From NCBI GenBank assembly GCA_022843745.1, contig JALHNB010000011.1, positions 62,001 to 126,000 on the forward strand: 64,000 nucleotides of DNA, written 5' to 3'. How positions within the stretch are numbered: position 1 is the stretch's first letter; each line of letters begins with the position of its first letter. Source of the stretch: Anaerolineae bacterium. GTDB lineage: Bacteria; Chloroflexota; Anaerolineae; Aggregatilineales; Phototrophicaceae. The notes below the pieces were generated by a model. The model saw only the letters and a list, made by a program, of their open reading frames with translations. It was not told where the DNA came from and made no database searches. Position numbers and translations under genes: made by a program. This document shows, one piece after another, positions 7,363 through 16,629 of this stretch.

Positions 7363-8910
7363 CTACTGTTGGGAGGTTACGCAGACGACACGGAAGCCAA
7401 TCGACGTATGATAGACCAGCGGATTCAGAACATAATTAAAGGGAACGGTGCAGCGATCCGCCGGGCTGATGTGCGACCCGCCGTGAACGATGCGTTTTTC
7501 ATCGGATGTCAGATCAGTGCCATCGCGGTGTCCCAGCTTGGTGTTCAGACACCACTCCCATACATTGCCTACCATGTCGAACACCCCAAATGGGCTGACA
7601 CCTTCGTTGTAGCGCGTCACCAGGGTGGTCATTTTCAGGCCATTTTCGCTGGTGTTCGCGCGTTTGATGTCAAACGTGTTGCCCCAGGGATAAAGGCAGT
7701 TGCTATCGCCCTGCGCCGCACGTCGCCATTGGGCATCGGTTGGCAGCGTGATCTCCTCGCTGATCTGGGCGCTGAACCAGTTGCAGTAGGCCATCGCGCC
7801 ATACCAGTTGACGCGCTCACGCGGAAGATCATCCCCTGGAAATGTGCTGGTGACGGGCGCGGGATTTTCGGAAAACCATTTCCGCGCATCTTCGGAAAAC
7901 GCCCACCATTTTGGATTGGAATATCCGTTAGGATGATTGATAAACACCTGATACTGCGCGTTCGTGATCGGATATTTGGCGATGTAAAATGAATCGATGC
8001 CCAATATTTTGGTTTTGACATTATCGCCGGAATAGGAGACGCGCCCTGCGGGAATCTCGATCCATTCCATCAGGGGCATGTTGAGCGTGCCGGGTGGTTT
8101 GGCACGTGGGGGCGCGGCCTTGCTGGTAGGCGCGGGCTGGGCTTTGGTTTGCGAACACTTTTCCCCCAGCTTATCCGGGTCATAATTCGGAAATGCTTTG
8201 GCGAAGGCCTTAAACGCCTCACAGCCCAGACCGCGCGTCCCTTCATAGTTCATTAGGGCGCGGATGTGCTGATATTCGCGATTGGCTTCGCGCAGGAAGG
8301 TCTGCCGTTCCAGCCCAGCCTCGGCCTCCCGAAGCACGGCATCAATATCGGTAAATTTCGATTTGAAGCCCTGCGCTTTGGCCTGTTTGAGCAGGAAAAC
8401 GGCGTTGTCGAACTGCTTGCTGCCCATCGCCATGACCGCTTTACTGATCGCAGCATCCAGGTTCACGCTGGGCGGGGCAAGCATTTCCGGCGTGATGTGT
8501 AAATTACCGCCGCTGTTTTCCGACTTCGACAGATTGTGTTCGGCGATATAGATCGAGTTCAGCAGCGTGGTCACTGCCTCACCCGTCAAGCCGTCGCTCA
8601 GGTTTGCATATTGCAAGTCCTGGAGTTCTTTCGGAACTTTGGTGTCTTTGTGGATGAGTACCGGGAAGATATGTTTGTTCAGGCTGCGTGCCAGCTCATA
8701 TTCCTTGATGCAATATTCAGACACGACTGATTCGGGCGACAGCAGATACACAAAGCCGTCACACCACTCAATCCGCAGCGTGATTTCTTTCCACCAATCC
8801 TGCCCTGCATGCAGCCGTTGATCGTACCAAGTATCGTGTACATAGAGCGTATCGACAATCTGGATACAGTATGGCTTATCCACCCGCGCATAACTGATAA
8901 ATAGACGCAT
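7363..8910 (-). CDS. TIR domain-SUMF1 (FGE-sulfatase fold) protein
   Basis: A 515-residue protein with three parts. Residues 1-~130 are a TIR domain (MRLFISYARVDK) with E70 in SEYCIKEYELA at the position of the catalytic Glu of NAD-cleaving TIRs. Residues ~150-270 look helical and repeat-like. Residues ~285-510 are an FGE-sulfatase/SUMF1 domain (SFYIAKYPITNAQYQ, WRRAAQGDSNCLYPWG, MVGNVWEWC, GFRVV). Only one Cys (DRC) lies where formylglycine-generating enzymes carry their copper-binding pair, so the fold is probably a binding module rather than an oxidase. TIR and SUMF1 domains recur in bacterial conflict systems. It lies 210 bp downstream of the TIR-NACHT-HEAT gene on the same strand. Confidence 0.85.
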   Translation of the reverse strand: MRLFISYARVDKPYCIQIVDTLYVHDTWYDQRLHAGQDWWKEITLRIEWCDGFVYLLSPESVVSEYCIKEYELARSLNKHIFPVLIHKDTKVPKELQDLQYANLSDGLTGEAVTTLLNSIYIAEHNLSKSENSGGNLHITPEMLAPPSVNLDAAISKAVMAMGSKQFDNAVFLLKQAKAQGFKSKFTDIDAVLREAEAGLERQTFLREANREYQHIRALMNYEGTRGLGCEAFKAFAKAFPNYDPDKLGEKCSQTKAQPAPTSKAAPPRAKPPGTLNMPLMEWIEIPAGRVSYSGDNVKTKILGIDSFYIAKYPITNAQYQVFINHPNGYSNPKWWAFSEDARKWFSENPAPVTSTFPGDDLPRERVNWYGAMAYCNWFSAQISEEITLPTDAQWRRAAQGDSNCLYPWGNTFDIKRANTSENGLKMTTLVTRYNEGVSPFGVFDMVGNVWEWCLNTKLGHRDGTDLTSDEKRIVHGGSHISPADRCTVPFNYVLNPLVYHTSIGFRVVCVTSQQ

Positions 8911-9054
8911 TGCACAACCCCTACTTGGGAATGGTTACAGGTAATATTAACTTATACATTGTAAGTATTTTTGCTGCTAACCCCCCATACATTAACACAG
9001 TTTATTTTATTTTCCACTACTGTCAAGCGCTTCGTGAAATAAATTTCATCTTTA

Positions 9055-9150
9055 TTACACGCTATTAACCGAACCCCTATTGCGGCTTTACACGCTATTA
9101 ACCGAATCCCTATTGCAGCTTTACACGCTATTAACCGAACCCCTGTAGCT
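9055..9150 (-). repeat. Three 33-bp tandem repeats over the 3' end of the TIR-NACHT-HEAT gene
   Basis: Units begin at 9055, 9088 and 9121 with exact 33-bp spacing. The unit at 9121 encodes the last residues RGSVNSV and the stop of the upstream gene; the two others lie just after it. The period equals 11 codons, so the array is a duplication of a coding end including its stop. Confidence 0.8.
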
Positions 9151-12100
9151 GTTTTTCCTCCAGTTTTCCAGTGCGGCAACCGCTTCTGGTGTGCCGATTC
9201 GCTCCAGCAGTTTTTCTGAAAGATCACAGATTCGGCTGGTTTCCCAGTACGGCTTCCCCTGATCCAGCAGCTTTTCAGCCAGGATGGGCGTGTAAGTAGG
9301 CTTGGGCGCACGGTGCAGGGCTTGCAGCGCCATCCAGCGTACATAGTCATTCTCATCATTGAGCGCTTCGAGCAATGCCTGCTCCGCGCGTTCGCTGGAG
9401 AGCAGCCCCAGCGCCGTGACGGCGGCAACCCGGACGTGTTCGTCGGTATCACGCAAGGCTTTGGCAAGCGCGGGTGCAGCACGTGGGTCGCCGATCACGC
9501 CGAGCGCTTCGGCGGCGGCTTCGCGAACATTGCAGTTGGTGTCTGCCAGAGCGCGGCTGATGGGCTGTGCGGCGGAGCGATCACGGATTTCCAGTAAGGC
9601 ACGGATGCCCGCGATGCGTACCACCCAGTAGCTATCCTTAATCAGCTCGATCAGGCACGGCACGGCGGCTTTGTCCTGAATCCAGGCGGCAGCTTCGGCG
9701 GCGGCCCATCGCACTTCCCAGAGATCGTCGCGCATCGCCCACATCAAGCGCTTCATGACCGAGGGGTCTTTTGTGCCTCGGTGCATTCGCGCATATTCGC
9801 GCAGCGCTTTGGCGGCCTGTTGACGGACGTTCCATTCCGGTGAGTGCATATCTTCCAGCAGTTCGGTCAGAATATCCTGAACTTCGACAGCTTCTTCGTC
9901 CGTCGATGCCAGTTTTTGGACATGGGCGTTGGGAGGCGTGATCCCCGGCGCGGCATTCTTTTGCTGCCACGCATCCACCGCGCTTCGGACATCTGCCGAA
10001 CCCATTAAAATCAGGGTATTGGCGACGAGTTTTTGTTTCGCCAGCCCTGCGGAATCCTTCAGATCGAGCAGCAAAAACTGCATAAGCGCACGGATCGCCG
10101 CGGGGTCTCCGAGTTTCGAGAGCATATCGGCAGCTTCACGGCACAGACGCAGATTATCGCTGTGAAGGGCTTGTGACAGCGCTCCCACACCACGCGAACC
10201 GATGCTTTTGAACTCGGTTCGAATCGCCATGCGGACATTTTCGCTGGGGTCGATCAATGTTTTGACGACGAACAGCAGCGCCTTTTCGTTGTTCGAGGCG
10301 ACCAATGCCCGCAGCGCCGCGATTCGCACCTCAGCGTGTTCATCCTTGAGCGCTTTTGCCAGGATATAGTGGGTCGCGCTGCTGTTCTCTTTTGCCAGCT
10401 TTTCGACAATGCCTTTGCGCACGCGCCAATTGTTGCTTGTCAGGTCGTGATATTCTTTGTGAACAGGCTGAGCGGTTTCCTGTGTCCTGATCTTTTTCAG
10501 GCGTTCTCTGGCAAGTCCTGCTGAGGTCTGGGTATCCGCCATTTTTTCCGAGATCACGCTTTTGATGGGATCAGACGCAGGCGCTATTGTGCCATCACGC
10601 CAATCCTTCACAGCTTTCAGAGCTTCCGGTTTGCCGGAGCGCTCAAGCACATCCGCCGCCATATCCGCGATGTGCTTGCGGTTATAGTTGATGCGGGTGT
10701 TGTCGCTCAGGCATTCGATGAGGCGCTTGATAATTTCGTCGTCGTGCTGGTTTTCCAGCGCGTCAATCGCCGCCCCACGCACCTCGGCGCTTTCGTCATA
10801 GGTGGCCTGGATCAGGATCGCGGTCACGCTCTCGGTCTGGATCGACTTCAGGGCTTCGATCACCAGACGGCGGCTGTCTTCGCTGCCTTCGTTGAGGGTC
10901 TGGATCAGGCCGTTCATGGCTGCTCCACCCAACGAACCGAGCGCTTTGGCTGCGGCTTTTTTCACTTTCCAGTGTTTATGGTGCAGCATATTCAGCAGCC
11001 AGGGGATCGCATCCGGGTCGCGGATTTCGCCCAGGCTGGAGGCCGCTTCCGCCCCTGCGTTGTGGTCGAGGTCGTGCAAGGCGGCGATCAGGCCGGGAAC
11101 CGCCGCTTTATCGCGCAGTACCCCTAATCCCCAGGCTGCGTCACGCCGCAGTTTCCAGTTATTGTGCCGCAGCAGCCGGATCAGGCTTGGCATGACCTGC
11201 TTATCGAGCTGGCGCAGCACCGAAGCGGTTTCATCTTTAATGCGATCATCCAGATTTTCCAGCGCCCCGACCAGCCCTTCAAAATGAGTAATGTCGATGT
11301 CCCACATGAGCAGCGTCGCCGCCCACCGCAAATCCCATTTCGCGGTACGCATAATGCCAGGGAGCATCGCCAGCGCCGTCTCGGTGTCGATGGTCGCCAG
11401 GATGCGTACCATTTCGATGCGGTTGAGGCCGTCTTCCTGGCTGATGTTCTTTTGAAGCTCGCTCAGAATCAGGTGAACGGTCTTTTCGGAGATCGTCACG
11501 CCGCTGGCGATGCATTCCAGCGCCAGGAACGGATTCACATTGGCGATTTCGCGCACCGTTGCGTCGGGATTCGCATCCAGGCCGATGAGAATGGTTTTCA
11601 CAATATCCCATTTATCGGGGATGCGGCGACCATCAGCGGTCAGCCGGGGACGCGGAATGACATTGCTGCGCTCCTCGTTCCGAACACCGACGGCAGTAAA
11701 ATAATCCTGAATCAGTTTGTATGAAAAGCGAATGTGATCGCCTTTTGTTTCTAAATAATTGGATTGCAGCGCCTCGGTGAGCAAGGCTTCACTGCCGATA
11801 TATTCCAGCGCATAGTCGCGGCTGACGAACAGCGGTACGTCGGACTCGAACATGGCGAAGGCCAGATCACCGAGCGCCATTTCCAGATCGGCATAGCTGA
11901 TGCCCTGCGATGGACGATAAAGATGTTCGCGCTCCCAGATTTCGCGGGTCAGCCGCTTGAGCATCACGCCCAGGTTTTGTGGCAGTTCGCCATGCTCCGA
12001 GCTTTTGAACAACAGGATCAAGGCGCTCAACAAAAATGGATTACGCGCGAATTGATAAAGATAGTCCTTGCCCTTCTCGTCCCCGTCCTCGTATGCGAAA

Positions 12101-13284
12101 ACGCGCGAAAGGAAAATGCCCGCTGCTTTTTCGCCCAGGTAATGGGTGACGAACTGCTCGATGTGTTCGCGATCCATCTCCTGAATCTGGATAACGGCCA
12201 AATTCAGATTGCGTCCCGCGTCATAATCGGTGGTGCGGCAGGTCACGATGACGCGCGGCGGTGCGTTGTCGCTGTGCAGCCAATCGCGCAGCGCAGCGGC
12301 TTTGAACGGGTGCAGCATGTCCAGCCCATCGAGGAAAAGCGCGACCTCGCCCCTGGCGATCAACTTGATAGGGTCAGTATCGAAGGGCCAATGAAAGCGA
12401 ATAAACTGCTCCAGCGTGAACACGTCGTCCCAATCCACGAGATCGAGCCAGAATGGAAGCGGCGCGGTCTTGCGGGAGTTCTGCCGAGCAAGCGTGGCTT
12501 CCAGCAGCAGATGATGGAGGATGATGGTTTTACCCGTTCCATGACCGCCAAGCAGCACGAAGCGGTTATGCTCTTTGAGGACTTCGTGAATGTCCTGCAC
12601 CTGGGTGATGCGCTGCTGCGGTGGGTAAAGCTGCAATTTGCCCGTCGAGGCAATTTTTTCCGGCATATAATGCAGCATGGTCAGCGGGCCATAGACCGCC
12701 CATGCCTTGCTGGAGCGCGGTTCCGGGCGGATCAGGTCGGCGTTCAACCATTTATCGGCCTCGGTTGCCAGATCAATATACTCCGCCAGCCCTTTTTGCG
12801 TTTCCAGGCAGGCCAGAAGATTGGTCAGATATTGGGTTTCCGGGTCTGGTTCCGGGCTGATCTGCTCGGCGAAGTGACTCTGCAAGACACTGACCAGCCG
12901 GTCTTTATGCTCACGGTAGGCTTCTTCGCTCGGCCATTCCGTGAAATCAATGTACTGGGCGCGTTCAATTTCCATCGGCCAGTCGGAGTCGCCGAGCGAT
13001 TTGAGCAGAAGTGGCACAATAGGCAGGTTACGGCGATCCGCACGCGCCAATTCTCGCTGGCAATATTTCGACTGCGTGTATTTGGATGTGATGATCGGAA
13101 TCATACCGACGCTTTTATCGACGGCTGCTTCCAGCGTCTTGCGCCAATCGTCACCCGGCTTGATGTCAAGCCGATCCATCCATACTTTTACGCCTGCGTT
13201 TTTGAGATCAGTGGCGATTTGCAAGGCGAACCGCAAATCAGTGCTGCAATAACTCAGGAAAATATGTCCAGTTTTCCCTGTCAT
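9121..13284 (-). CDS. TIR-NACHT-HEAT repeat STAND ATPase, candidate antiphage protein
   Basis: A 1387-residue protein with NLR-like architecture. Residues ~5-140 are TIR (HIFLSYCSTDLRFA), with E78 in SKYCQRELA at the catalytic Glu position. Residues ~245-560 are a NACHT ATPase: Walker A GGHGTGKT, Walker B VALFLDGLDML and CRTTDYD as sensor-like motif. From ~600 to the end there are about 18-20 HEAT/PBS-lyase-like repeats (AVPGLIAALHD, DPDAIPWLLNML, KAAVPCLIELI). In this class the repeats sense an invader, the NACHT oligomerises and the TIR consumes NAD. ATG 13284 is preceded directly by a G-run; a TTG 18 bp further up also fits. It may form one transcript with the TIR-SUMF1 gene. Confidence 0.9.
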   Translation of the reverse strand: MTGKTGHIFLSYCSTDLRFALQIATDLKNAGVKVWMDRLDIKPGDDWRKTLEAAVDKSVGMIPIITSKYTQSKYCQRELARADRRNLPIVPLLLKSLGDSDWPMEIERAQYIDFTEWPSEEAYREHKDRLVSVLQSHFAEQISPEPDPETQYLTNLLACLETQKGLAEYIDLATEADKWLNADLIRPEPRSSKAWAVYGPLTMLHYMPEKIASTGKLQLYPPQQRITQVQDIHEVLKEHNRFVLLGGHGTGKTIILHHLLLEATLARQNSRKTAPLPFWLDLVDWDDVFTLEQFIRFHWPFDTDPIKLIARGEVALFLDGLDMLHPFKAAALRDWLHSDNAPPRVIVTCRTTDYDAGRNLNLAVIQIQEMDREHIEQFVTHYLGEKAAGIFLSRVFAYEDGDEKGKDYLYQFARNPFLLSALILLFKSSEHGELPQNLGVMLKRLTREIWEREHLYRPSQGISYADLEMALGDLAFAMFESDVPLFVSRDYALEYIGSEALLTEALQSNYLETKGDHIRFSYKLIQDYFTAVGVRNEERSNVIPRPRLTADGRRIPDKWDIVKTILIGLDANPDATVREIANVNPFLALECIASGVTISEKTVHLILSELQKNISQEDGLNRIEMVRILATIDTETALAMLPGIMRTAKWDLRWAATLLMWDIDITHFEGLVGALENLDDRIKDETASVLRQLDKQVMPSLIRLLRHNNWKLRRDAAWGLGVLRDKAAVPGLIAALHDLDHNAGAEAASSLGEIRDPDAIPWLLNMLHHKHWKVKKAAAKALGSLGGAAMNGLIQTLNEGSEDSRRLVIEALKSIQTESVTAILIQATYDESAEVRGAAIDALENQHDDEIIKRLIECLSDNTRINYNRKHIADMAADVLERSGKPEALKAVKDWRDGTIAPASDPIKSVISEKMADTQTSAGLARERLKKIRTQETAQPVHKEYHDLTSNNWRVRKGIVEKLAKENSSATHYILAKALKDEHAEVRIAALRALVASNNEKALLFVVKTLIDPSENVRMAIRTEFKSIGSRGVGALSQALHSDNLRLCREAADMLSKLGDPAAIRALMQFLLLDLKDSAGLAKQKLVANTLILMGSADVRSAVDAWQQKNAAPGITPPNAHVQKLASTDEEAVEVQDILTELLEDMHSPEWNVRQQAAKALREYARMHRGTKDPSVMKRLMWAMRDDLWEVRWAAAEAAAWIQDKAAVPCLIELIKDSYWVVRIAGIRALLEIRDRSAAQPISRALADTNCNVREAAAEALGVIGDPRAAPALAKALRDTDEHVRVAAVTALGLLSSERAEQALLEALNDENDYVRWMALQALHRAPKPTYTPILAEKLLDQGKPYWETSRICDLSEKLLERIGTPEAVAALENWRKNSYRGSVNSV

Positions 13285-13639
13285 TTTCCCCCCAAGAAAC
13301 AAACCAGATTGGGCTATTAACTAACCGAATGTTAACCTTTATTTCATTATGCGACGAATCTCAGATTATGCAACAACCTTTTGCGTTAAGAATTGTAACA
13401 GTGTTGAAATAACGGGAGAGAGAATAGTGGAATAGGATTAATTGGAGAAGAATTAAGATAGGAAAAAGGAACTCTCTTATCTTTGTTATAACCTATGAAC
13501 GTTTAATGGGTTTCAGCGCATGGGACGGGCGACAGTGCGAGGAGAACTTCATTATATTAGCACAAAATTCATGCGAAATGCTTCACCGCCACATTCCAAA
13601 ATTGACATATGGAGCGTTTTAGCCTGACATATTCCAAAA

Positions 13640-13669
13640 TTGACACATGCCCGCGTATTGTCCTATACT
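13640..13669 (+). promoter_or_regulatory. Consensus promoter upstream of the MFS gene
   Basis: TTGACA (13640-13645), 18-bp spacer, TATACT (13664-13669). It would give a 5' leader of about 270 bases before the MFS start at 13949, or drive an unrecognised RNA. Confidence 0.5.
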
Positions 13670-13788
13670 AAACGTGATTTTCAATTCCTCAATATGGGGT
13701 GACTTCTAAAGATCATGGTCTGTCAGTAGGCGGTTGAACCGTCGGCGCACGAACGCGAAATAGTTGAGCTTTCGAAAGAATCATCTCT

Positions 13789-13818
13789 GTAGAGGCGGGT
13801 CTCAGACCCGCCCCTACG
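13789..13818. repeat. GTAGGGGC-framed palindromic repeat, copy 2
   Basis: Variant GTAGAGGC left arm; inner arms GGGTCT/AGACCC remain complementary. Confidence 0.65.
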
Positions 13819-13948
13819 GGAAAACTTCGCTCAATATTTGCGTTCCTGCCCCCCGACGCTGCGTTCTATTTTGCATTTCAAGCTAAAAGCTAACGACTAA
13901 AAGCTAATGGCTAACCGCTAACCGCTTCTCTGACAAGGATCATGAAAC

Positions 13949-15202
13949 ATGCAACCGAAATTTTCCGGTTTGTGGCAACACCCGGATTTCCTCAAACTCT
14001 GGTTTGGACAGACAATCTCTGAATTTGGCTCTCATATTACGGGCAGCGGCCTGGGTATTCTCGCGATTACCGTGCTGGCAGCGACTCCCACAGAACTTGG
14101 CATTCTGGCCGCGCTCAGTTCGATACCCATTCTCATTTTTGGCTTATTCGTCGGCGTGTGGGTAGATCGACTGCCGCGCCGTCCGATCATGATGCTCACC
14201 GATGTCGCGCGGCTGCTGCTGGTATTGGCTGTTCCGCTGGCGGCCTTGACCGGGCATCTGACAATGACGCTGCTGTATATCATCACGCCTGCGCTGACAT
14301 TGCTCACACTGGTATTTAACACGGCCTATCGCGCTTACCTGCCCTCTTTGGTGGAGCGCGATCATCTGCTCGAAGGCAATACGAAACTGGCGATGACTTC
14401 TTCGCTAGCAGAAATTGGCGGGCCATCCATCACAGGCGTGCTGATTCAGATCATGACCGCGCCCGTTGCCATCCTGTTTGATTCGCTCTCGTATGTGGCC
14501 TCGGTAATCAGCATTCTGCTGATTCGCAAGCCAGAGCCTCCCCCTGCCCCACGCGCGTTTAGCACCTCCATCCTGCGGGAAGTCCATGCGGGTTTCGCGG
14601 TGATTTTCGACCACCCGATCCTGAGAACTCTCGTGATCGGCATCAGCGCCCGCGAATTTTTCGGCAATTTTTTCGCGGCACTCTACAGTTTCTATGTGAT
14701 TCGCGAGTTGGGTTTATCGGTAGTGGTACTGGGTGTGCTGGTGAGCGCGGGCGGCATCGGCGCGTTGGTAGGGGCAGCAATCGCCGAGCCTGTCACACGG
14801 CGTATTGGCCTGGGACGCGCGATTACCTGGACACGGATTATCAGCGCGATTTTAGGGCTGCTGACTCCGCTGGCGGGTGGCTCGCCCCTGCTGGCGGCGG
14901 CGATGCTGCTGGCGAATCAGCTTTTCGGCGACGCGCTGGGGATGATCTACGAAATTGATGAGATGACCGTGCGGCAAATGCTTGTCCCGAATCGTCTATT
15001 GGGGCGGGCGAATGCCAGCGCGGGTTTTCTGGCGCAGGGAGTCGCGCCGATTGGGGCATTGGTGGCAGGCGCAATCGCAGCGGCAACGAGCGCTCGTTTC
15101 GCGCTGGGGATCGCGACTTTGGGCTTCCTGCTGATTGCGCTCTGGACAGCGACCACGCCCGTGCGCCGCTTCGAGCTTCAGGCGGAGAGCATAAACACAT
15201 AA
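13949..15202 (+). CDS. MFS transporter (EntS/macrolide-efflux-like)
   Basis: A 417-residue inner-membrane protein with about 12 hydrophobic segments and the MFS loop motif GVWVDRLPRRP between helices 2 and 3. The N-terminus (HPDFLKLWFGQTISEFGSHIT) and overall order resemble the drug- or siderophore-exporting MFS subgroup. AAGGA lies 11 bp upstream of the ATG. It is followed by an APH-like kinase and, further on, an ABC-F gene, so a role in resistance or self-protection is plausible. The substrate is not known. Confidence 0.85.
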   Translation: MQPKFSGLWQHPDFLKLWFGQTISEFGSHITGSGLGILAITVLAATPTELGILAALSSIPILIFGLFVGVWVDRLPRRPIMMLTDVARLLLVLAVPLAALTGHLTMTLLYIITPALTLLTLVFNTAYRAYLPSLVERDHLLEGNTKLAMTSSLAEIGGPSITGVLIQIMTAPVAILFDSLSYVASVISILLIRKPEPPPAPRAFSTSILREVHAGFAVIFDHPILRTLVIGISAREFFGNFFAALYSFYVIRELGLSVVVLGVLVSAGGIGALVGAAIAEPVTRRIGLGRAITWTRIISAILGLLTPLAGGSPLLAAAMLLANQLFGDALGMIYEIDEMTVRQMLVPNRLLGRANASAGFLAQGVAPIGALVAGAIAAATSARFALGIATLGFLLIALWTATTPVRRFELQAESINT

Positions 15203-15227
15203 TGCAAATCAGGTATTGGCAGAATAT

Positions 15228-15345
15228 TACCCCTCCCTAAATCCCTCCCCAGTTCGCTTCGCTCGTAGAGAGGGACTTGAAGGCATCTTGACTCCCCTCT
15301 CCATGAGCCTGCGAAATGGGGAGGGGCGGGGGAGGGGTGCGCTTC
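15228..15345. repeat. C/G-rich long hairpin repeat (CCCCTCCCTAAATCCC...GGGGAGGGG type)
   Basis: Runs of CCCTCCC, a central AGAGAGGGACTTGAAGGCATC-like block and a closing GGGGAGGGGCGGGGGAGGGG make a long imperfect inverted repeat between the MFS and APH genes. It resembles the body of the elements at 39840 and 55588 but lacks their terminal repeats. Confidence 0.5.
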
Positions 15346-15475
15346 CACCACGCCATCGTGTGGAGGTATCACAGCCGTGCGCCCTCCGGCATATTTGCGC
15401 ACTCACCAAAATATATGTTAACCTACGGGTCATACCGGCTCATAAACAGACGAAAAAGTCGAAAATGGATCATTG

Positions 15476-16504
15476 ATGCTCGAAAAACCTGATTTAAAAG
15501 ACGAAAAAATTGTCGACTGCCTGCGCGATGAATTTGGCTTAAAAATTGCGCAGGTGACGTTTCTTCCACTTGGCGCGGATCGGGACACCGCCGTTTATCG
15601 CGCGGATGCTGCCGATGGCACGCCCTATTTTGTGAAGCTGCGGCGCGGCGATTTTCCCGACACAACGGTTGCAGTACCAAAATTGCTGCATGACCAGGGC
15701 ATTGCGCAGATCATCGCGCCATTAGCCACAAGCTCCGGCAATTTGTGGGCAGCACTGGAAAATTTCAACGTGATTCTGTCACCGTTTGTCGAAGGACGCG
15801 ACGGCTCTGAAGTTGGTCTGACCGATCAGCATTGGGTCGAGTTGGGGCGTGTGCTGAAGGGACTCCACACCGCTGTACTGCCACAGGCCGTTGTGGAGCG
15901 TATCCCGCGCGAGATTTTTTCCCCTTACTGGCGCGAAAGAGTCAGAAATTTTCAGGCGCAGGTCGAGTCAACAACTTTTGCCGATCCCGTCTCGGCAGAA
16001 TTGGCAGCGTTTTTGCGGGCGAAACGGGATGTGGTCAGCGACCTTATCAACCGCGCTGAACGGTTGGCGGCAGCGCTTCAGAAGCAGCCGTTGGAATGGG
16101 TCGTCTGCCATGCCGATATTCACGCCTGGAACGTATTAATTACGCCGGACGGCACATTTTACGTGGTCGATTGGGATACATTGACATTCGCTCCCAAAGA
16201 GCGCGATCTGATGTTTTTCGGTGGCGGATTTTTTCAGAATCAGCGTTCGCCGGAGGAAGAAGAACGTTTATTTTATCAGGGCTATGGTCAAACTCAGGCC
16301 GATCCTGTCGCGCTTGCGTACTATCGCTATGAGCGAATCGTGCAGGACATCTCGGCGTACTGCGAGGATATTCTTTTGACCGAAGGCGAGAGCCAGGATC
16401 GCAAAAATGGGCTGCGGCAGATCATGGGTCAGTTTTTACCTGGGGAAGTGATCGAGATGACCTACCGCGCGGGAAAAAACTTGCCGGGGGAACTTCAGGA
16501 CTAA
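15476..16504 (+). CDS. APH-family phosphotransferase (aminoglycoside/choline kinase-like)
   Basis: A 342-residue kinase-fold protein. The lysine for ATP binding is in YFVKLRRGDF, the catalytic loop is VCHADIHAWNV with Asp and Asn, and the metal-binding motif is VVDWDTLTFAP, all in the normal order. Chloroflexota and actinobacterial homologues are often annotated as spectinomycin-type APH, but small-molecule kinases of this fold act on many alcohols. The ATG at 15476 is used; a TTG directly before it also fits. It lies between an MFS exporter and a LuxR regulator. Resistance is possible but unproven. Confidence 0.82.
   Translation: MLEKPDLKDEKIVDCLRDEFGLKIAQVTFLPLGADRDTAVYRADAADGTPYFVKLRRGDFPDTTVAVPKLLHDQGIAQIIAPLATSSGNLWAALENFNVILSPFVEGRDGSEVGLTDQHWVELGRVLKGLHTAVLPQAVVERIPREIFSPYWRERVRNFQAQVESTTFADPVSAELAAFLRAKRDVVSDLINRAERLAAALQKQPLEWVVCHADIHAWNVLITPDGTFYVVDWDTLTFAPKERDLMFFGGGFFQNQRSPEEEERLFYQGYGQTQADPVALAYYRYERIVQDISAYCEDILLTEGESQDRKNGLRQIMGQFLPGEVIEMTYRAGKNLPGELQD
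16391..16416 (+). repeat. 26-bp direct repeat, upstream copy inside the APH gene
   Basis: Matches 19626-19651 at 25 of 26 bases. The second copy is outside any gene, so it looks like a fragment of this gene moved or duplicated. Confidence 0.7.
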
Positions 16505-16629
16505 CGAGGACAGGAAGCGCTGTAAGCACGATTTAGCGGTGCGACCTTTATTAGTGTATAGTAAATATCCACAGAAGTCTCTACAGAGCTGCCTGAGTGG
16601 ATGATGTTCGCGCAGAGAGAGACAACCGC

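Larger units (their letters stand above)
13285..13948. other. 660-bp intergenic region with promoter and repeats
   Basis: It separates divergent genes. It holds a near-duplicate 20-bp block (ACATTCCAAAATTGACATAT at 13591 and a close copy at 13627), a consensus promoter at 13640, a GTAGGGGC palindrome at 13789 and a short run of GCTAA repeats at 13878-13923. A short frame from ATG 13520 reads MGRATVRGELHYISTKFMRN and then dies; it may be a gene scrap. Confidence 0.5.

Noticed and set aside
9055-9150. CRISPR array
   Set aside because: Units are directly abutting tandem repeats without spacers; no cas genes.
11764-13320. 518-codon plus-strand frame opposite the TIR-NACHT gene
   Set aside because: It is antisense to an unmistakable TIR-NACHT protein, has no domain wording and no ribosome-binding site. 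A shadow frame.
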